From a virus: a DNA stretch of 31,809 nucleotides. Shown in pieces: positions 27,947 to 31,809 of the stretch (its first letter is position 1; each line of letters begins with the position of its first letter). The stretch spans positions 1-31,809 of IMG/VR virus record IMGVR_UViG_3300030090_002903. The stretch is one strand, 5' to 3'. The notes beneath the pieces were generated by a model. The model made no database searches. It had not been told where the DNA came from and saw only the letters and a program-made list of their open reading frames with translations. The position numbers were made by a program, and so were the translations under genes.

Positions 27947-28036
27947 ATGAATATGAAATTGAATCTAAAAAACATCAAAAAAGCCTTAAAAAGGGCTTAT
28001 TTTAGATTCTTAGTAAAATTGAATAAAGGGGGCTAG
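27947..28036 (+). CDS. Possible cationic microprotein, 29 aa
   Basis: ATG 27947 with TAGG at 27935-27938 opens a frame for MNMKLNLKNIKKALKRAYFR and FLVKLNKGG, a basic amphipathic helix. It lies in the gap after the capsid gene and contains the 10-bp inverted repeat at 27961/28000, so the peptide may be only a by-product of the hairpin. Low confidence; a real toxin or lysis-type peptide is possible. Confidence 0.3.
   Translation: MNMKLNLKNIKKALKRAYFRFLVKLNKGG
27961..28009. repeat. Two-level inverted repeat (hairpin)
   Basis: GAATCTAAAA (27961-27970) pairs with TTTTAGATTC (28000-28009), and inside it AAGCC (27981-27985) pairs with GGCTT (27994-27998). The whole can form one long interrupted hairpin in DNA or RNA. 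It is followed by AAAATTG, not T's, so a terminator role is doubtful. Confidence 0.6.
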
Positions 28037-28055
28037 AAGCCATTTTTAATAAAAT

Positions 28056-28147
28056 TTTGATTACAAGTATATCAACTTAACTTGATATTGATGTTATTGA
28101 AGTTAGACCCCTTAAATGCAATTTGATAGTTTTCTGTAAAATTTTAG
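28056..28147 (+). repeat. Noncoding element paired with the inverted copy at 12.1 kb
   Basis: It carries the same ordered blocks as 12137-12043 read on the - strand (TTTTGATTACAAGTATA; CAA-n-TTAACTTGA-n-ATTGAT; CTTAAATGCAATTTG; GTTTTC-t-GTAAAATTTTA). At 28069-28088 lies ATATCAA-CTTAAC-TTGATAT, whose arms equal the operator of the cassette promoters. The remaining part of the gap (28148-28239) is A-rich and shows nothing clear. Confidence 0.8.
28070..28087. promoter_or_regulatory. Operator copy TATCAA-N6-TTGATA away from a cassette promoter
   Basis: TATCAA and TTGATA, spaced by CTTAAC, give the most symmetric copy in the window: with the flanking A and T, 18 of 20 bases are palindromic. No TTGACA is placed at the standard distance. 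It may repress a weak fibre promoter, or be a looping or origin site shared with the 12.1-kb copy. Confidence 0.6.
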
Positions 28148-28239
28148 GAAAAACCATTAAAAAACTTAAAAATTTTAAGAAAAATTGATAAATGAGAAAG
28201 TCAAGGCTTTTTTAAAAAAGAAAGAAAATTGAGGTTTTT

Positions 28240-28422
28240 ATGGAATATTACAAGCAAAAAAATTTTTCAAATGTTATAGAAGTTGACCCAAAAAAACACC
28301 CAGAAATGAAACAAAAAGTTTTAGATGAAGGCTGGGTTCAAGTAAAAAGTTTAAATGATTTAACACCTTTTAAAGCCCCAAAAAAATCTAAAAGAAAGGT
28401 GAAAAAACAAGATGGCAAGTAG
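28240..28422 (+). CDS. Small basic protein before the fibre, 60 aa
   Basis: GAGG at 28230-28233 precedes the ATG. The product contains NVIEVDPKKHPEMKQKVLDE, GWVQVKSLNDLTPF and a Lys/Arg-rich tail (KKSKRKVKKQDGK). It overlaps the fibre gene by 11 bp. Family not recognised; the position suggests a fibre-linked or regulatory role. Confidence 0.6.
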   Translation: MEYYKQKNFSNVIEVDPKKHPEMKQKVLDEGWVQVKSLNDLTPFKAPKKSKRKVKKQDGK

Positions 28423-31400
28423 AACTTCATTTACCAATGTAAGAATTTCTGATTCATTTGGTCAGCTATTAATAGTAGGTGATGATTCTGGAATTACAAG
28501 TTCTTCTGTTCAAATTTTTGATGCAGATGGAACTGGTAGCCCATTATCACTTTCAACAACTCAACTAACTATAAATGATGGAGCTAATGATTTTGATATA
28601 GCTTCACATGATGGAACTAATGGTTTAAAACTAGGGGGAACTTTAGTTACAACAAGTGCTAGTGAATTAAACCTTTTAGATGGATTAACTGCTGGTACAG
28701 TAACAGCTTCTAAGTTTGTTTTAGTAGATTCTAATAGTGATATTTCTGGATTTAGAAACATTACTGCCACTGGAACTATTCAAGCTTCAGACTTTACTGC
28801 AACTGGAAATACTACAATAGGTAATGCAAGTTCTGATACTGTGGCTTTCAATGCTACATTAACTACAGATATTATTTTTGAAGGTAGTTCAGCAGATGCT
28901 AATGAACTTACTTTGTCAGCTGGTAATCCTAGTGGTGATAGAACTGTAACCCTTCCAGATGCTACTGATACACTTGTAGGAAAAGCAACTACAGATACTT
29001 TAACAAATAAAAGCATAGATGTAGATAATAACACTGTAACAAATATTGAAGTAGATAATTTAAAATCTGGTGTTTTAGATACAGATATAAGTTCAGTAAG
29101 TGGAAGTGATGATACTTTAGCAAGTGCTAAAGCAATTAAAACTTATGTTGATTCACAAGTAACAGCACAAGATTTAGATGCTACTACTGATTCTGGAACA
29201 ATAGCAATTGACTTAGATTCAGAAACATTAACTATTGCTGGTGGTGAAGGTATAGACACATCTGGTTCAACAAATACAATTACCATTGCTGGTGAAGATG
29301 CAAGTACATCAAATAAAGGAATTGCAAGTTTTTCAAGTTCACATTTTACGGTTAGTTCTGGAAGTGTAAGCATAGCAACTGATTCAATTGATGACACTCT
29401 GATTGATTTTGGTACTGGGACTAACCAAGTGAACACAGATGATTTACCAGAAGGTTCTTCTAATTTATATTTAACAAATGAAAGAATTGATGATAGGGTT
29501 GATGCTTTAGCAACAGCTGGTGAAGGTATTGATATAACTTATGATGATTCAGCTGGAACTCTAACATTTGCTGGGGAAGATGCTTCTACAAGTAACAAGG
29601 GAATAGCTAGTTTTTCAAGTGATAATTTTGATGTTAGCTCTGGTGCTGTAACTATAAAAAATGATGGTGTTATTTTAGCTACAGAAACTACTGGAGATTT
29701 TGTCCAAAATATAACTGGAGGTACTGGAATAGATTCTACTGGTGCAACTTCTGGTGAAAACATTGCACATACTTTAAGTATTGACTTAAATGAATTAACA
29801 ACAGAAACCACTATAGCTGATGATGATTTTATAGCTATGGTAGATGCTACTGATAGTGGCTCTGGAAAAATTACTTTTGAAAATTTAGAGGATGCAATAT
29901 TTGCTTCTGTAAGTGGAGATGTTTTAATAGCAGAAGATGGAACTTCTACAATCCAAGCAAATTCTGTAGCTTTGGGAACTGACACTACTGGTAATTATGT
30001 TTCAGCAATTTCTGGAACTTCTAATGAAATAGAGGTTTCTGGTTCTGGAAGTGAAACAGCAACAGTTACTATTGGATTACCAGATGATGTTACTATTACT
30101 GGCAACCTAACAGTCAATGGAACTACTACTACAATTGACACTACAAACCTAGTAGTTGAAGACCCATTAATTAAATTAGCTAAAAACAATAATAGTGCTG
30201 ATTCAGTTGATATAGGATTTTATGGATTATATGATACCAGTGGAAGCACAGACTTATATGCTGGTTTATTTAGAGATGCAAATGATTCTGGTAAATTTAA
30301 ATTATTTGTAGATTTACAAGCAGAGCCAACTACCACTGTTAATGTAAGTGGAACTGGTTATGCTACTGGAACATTAGTTGCAAATCTTGAAGGTAATGTT
30401 ACTGGAACAATACAAACTGCATCACAAACCAATATAACATCTGTTGGAACTTTAGGTGCTGGTGCTATTTCAAGTGGATTTGGGAACATTGATATAGGTT
30501 CTTCAAATCTTACTGCAACTGGAACAATTAGTTTGGGGAGTACTTCATTTAATGACAATAATATTACAAACGTGGGGTCAGTTAGTCTTGACAGTTTGGA
30601 ATCTTCTGGTAGCACTATTGAAGTTAGCTTGGATGATAATCAAGCTGGTGCTTTTAGTGTTAAAGAATCTTCTAATTCATATATTACAATTGACACTTCA
30701 AATTCTTCAGAAAAGATACAATTCCACAAAGCATTAGACATAGATGCAACATCTGATTTTGGTTCTAATGCTATGACCAATGTGAATATAGATTCTGGGT
30801 CAATAGATGGAGCAACCATTGCAACTTCAGATATAACTGTTGGCACTGGTAAAACATTAGATGTTTCTGGTGGAACTTTAACTTTAGCAAACGACCAGAT
30901 TAGTGGTGATAAAGTTTCTGGTGGTACAATAGGAACAACAACTATAACAGCATTAGCTGGAGATTTAAGTTTAGGTGATAATGCAATTACAAATGTAGGT
31001 GATATTGCTCTTGATTCTATAAGTGCAGATAACAACACTATGGATATTACATTAACAGATAATCAAGCTACAGCATTAGAAATTAAAGAAAGCACAAATG
31101 CTTATTTAACTTTTGTAACTACTAATAGTGGTGAAAAAATAACACTTGGTAAAAAGTTAGAAGCTGGTTCTGTTGAGATTGAAGGAAGTGCTTTTGACAT
31201 TGATGGTGGAACTATAGATGGAACAGATGTAACAGTAGGTTCTGGAAAAACTCTTGATGTTAGTGCTGGTACTTTAACACTTGCTAATGACCAAATAAGT
31301 GGAGATAAAGTAACTGGTGGAACTATTGGTTCAATAACAATTACTGCTCTTGCTGGAGATTTGAGTTTGGGAGATAATGATATTTCCAATGTAGGAGATA

Positions 31401-31809
31401 TTTCAGCTGATAGCATTAGCTCAGATGGAAGCACTTTAAACATTGCAATGGATGACAACCAAGCTTCTGCATTTAGTATTAAAGAAAGCACAAATTCTTA
31501 TTTAACAATTGATACAACTAATTCTTCAGAAAAAATACAAGTTCATCAAGCTTTAGATATTGATGCTGTTTCAGACTTTGGTAGCAATGCAATGACTAAT
31601 GTAAATATTGATTCTGGTGATATTGCAACAGCAGTTACAGTTGGAGGTTCTGACACAATAACTGAATTTGTACAAGATATTGCTGGAGGAATGTTTTCTG
31701 GAAATACTGAAACTGGAATTACAGCAACTTATCAAGATGGAGATAATAATATTGATTTAGCAATTAATGCTTCACAAACAACAATAACATCATTATTAGC
31801 AACTGATAT
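28412..31809 (+). CDS. Long repetitive tail fibre protein (3' truncated)
   Basis: The frame opens at ATG 28412 (MASRTSFTNVRISDSFGQLL) and stays open to the window edge: more than 1,130 residues of Ser/Thr/Asn/Asp/Gly-rich, beta-type sequence without long helices. Internal repeats: EDASTSNKGIASFSS at 29294 and 29576; three units carrying DNQA-x-A-[FL]-[SE]-[IV]-KES (from about 30635, 31058, 31454; spacing 141 and 132 codons) with LANDQISGDKV and LAGDLSLGDN blocks. This is the look of a trimeric beta-structured fibre. It binds the host surface and sets host range. The C-terminus probably enters the window at base 1. Confidence 0.85.
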   Translation, partial: MASRTSFTNVRISDSFGQLLIVGDDSGITSSSVQIFDADGTGSPLSLSTTQLTINDGANDFDIASHDGTNGLKLGGTLVTTSASELNLLDGLTAGTVTASKFVLVDSNSDISGFRNITATGTIQASDFTATGNTTIGNASSDTVAFNATLTTDIIFEGSSADANELTLSAGNPSGDRTVTLPDATDTLVGKATTDTLTNKSIDVDNNTVTNIEVDNLKSGVLDTDISSVSGSDDTLASAKAIKTYVDSQVTAQDLDATTDSGTIAIDLDSETLTIAGGEGIDTSGSTNTITIAGEDASTSNKGIASFSSSHFTVSSGSVSIATDSIDDTLIDFGTGTNQVNTDDLPEGSSNLYLTNERIDDRVDALATAGEGIDITYDDSAGTLTFAGEDASTSNKGIASFSSDNFDVSSGAVTIKNDGVILATETTGDFVQNITGGTGIDSTGATSGENIAHTLSIDLNELTTETTIADDDFIAMVDATDSGSGKITFENLEDAIFASVSGDVLIAEDGTSTIQANSVALGTDTTGNYVSAISGTSNEIEVSGSGSETATVTIGLPDDVTITGNLTVNGTTTTIDTTNLVVEDPLIKLAKNNNSADSVDIGFYGLYDTSGSTDLYAGLFRDANDSGKFKLFVDLQAEPTTTVNVSGTGYATGTLVANLEGNVTGTIQTASQTNITSVGTLGAGAISSGFGNIDIGSSNLTATGTISLGSTSFNDNNITNVGSVSLDSLESSGSTIEVSLDDNQAGAFSVKESSNSYITIDTSNSSEKIQFHKALDIDATSDFGSNAMTNVNIDSGSIDGATIATSDITVGTGKTLDVSGGTLTLANDQISGDKVSGGTIGTTTITALAGDLSLGDNAITNVGDIALDSISADNNTMDITLTDNQATALEIKESTNAYLTFVTTNSGEKITLGKKLEAGSVEIEGSAFDIDGGTIDGTDVTVGSGKTLDVSAGTLTLANDQISGDKVTGGTIGSITITALAGDLSLGDNDISNVGDISADSISSDGSTLNIAMDDNQASAFSIKESTNSYLTIDTTNSSEKIQVHQALDIDAVSDFGSNAMTNVNIDSGDIATAVTVGGSDTITEFVQDIAGGMFSGNTETGITATYQDGDNNIDLAINASQTTITSLLATD
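30632..31560 (+). repeat. Protein-level tandem repeats in the fibre gene
   Basis: Three successive units of 396-423 bp code for nearly the same residues (for example ESTNSYLTIDTTNSSEKIQ, FGSNAMTNVNIDSG, TLTLANDQISGDKV) but differ at many third codon positions. Units are in phase. They probably form one turn set each of a fibre shaft. Confidence 0.8.

Noticed and set aside
12043-28147. The two inverted elements as att sites or terminal repeats
   Set aside because: No integrase is encoded, the copies are diverged and inverted, and neither is at a window end.
28561-31491. Many open frames on the - strand opposite the fibre gene
   Set aside because: They mirror the Ser/Thr/Asp/Gly codons of the fibre repeats, have no ribosome sites, and give Ser/Val/Pro-rich nonsense; the + frame is continuous and repetitive at the protein level.

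Overview
The window is most of the genome of a tailed, siphovirus-like dsDNA phage. Every convincing gene lies on the + strand. The DNA is very AT-rich (roughly 70% by eye), with tightly packed and often overlapping reading frames. That base composition, the lipoprotein/holin/GH108 lysis set and the style of the small structural proteins suggest a phage of an AT-rich Gram-negative, probably marine, bacterium such as an alphaproteobacterium of SAR11 type. The host is inference; nothing in the sequence names it. I see no integrase, tRNA, DNA polymerase or CRISPR array. One tail-fibre-like protein runs off the right edge and a tail-fibre-like C-terminus enters at the left edge, as expected if a circularly permuted genome was cut inside this gene. 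Direct joining of the two ends breaks the frame, so at least a few bases are missing or miscalled there.

Layout: 1-3.9 kb holds the fibre C-terminus and a lysis module: a lipoprotein, several one-segment membrane proteins including an XhlA-like holin, tiny basic proteins, a GH108 endolysin and a metallophosphoesterase. 3.9-12.0 kb is the neck and tail module: connector, tail completion protein, tube, a tail assembly chaperone pair made by a -1 frameshift at a classic A AAA AAC heptamer, tape measure, tail tip and a minor tail protein. 12.0-12.47 kb is a regulatory gap. 12.47-17.3 kb is an early/replication operon: a cysteine-protease-like protein, an ADP-ribosyltransferase-like protein, a small histone-fold candidate, a replication initiator with a zinc ribbon, an HTH regulator, a single-strand-annealing-type protein, a PD-(D/E)XK nuclease, a NinG-like HNH protein and a DUF3310 protein. 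17.3-21.3 kb is a series of seven insulated transcription units. Each has its own promoter and its own GC-rich terminator; one encodes no protein but a roughly 450-nt structured RNA. 21.4-27.9 kb is packaging and head: terminase, portal, small basic proteins, a Mu gpG-like protein, a MuF-like protein, scaffold and major capsid protein. 27.9-28.2 kb is a second regulatory gap, followed by a small gene and the long repetitive fibre gene.

Regulation: eight promoters (12380, 17298, 17804, 18228, 18847, 19367, 20092, 20740) share TTGAC[AT], a 17-18 nt spacer, TATATT/TAATTT/TAAATT and, five bases further on, a GGTTAA-type start-site box. In seven of them the spacer is occupied by versions of one 18-bp operator, TATCAA-N6-TTGATA. 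A perfect-arm copy of this operator recurs at 28070 inside a roughly 95-bp element that has a diverged inverted partner at 12043-12137. The encoded HTH protein at 14917 is the obvious candidate to read these sites. The items most deserving follow-up are the three-domain RNA at 17389-17749, the cassette/operator regulon, the protease-like/ADP-ribosyltransferase pair, the histone-fold protein and the paired inverted elements.
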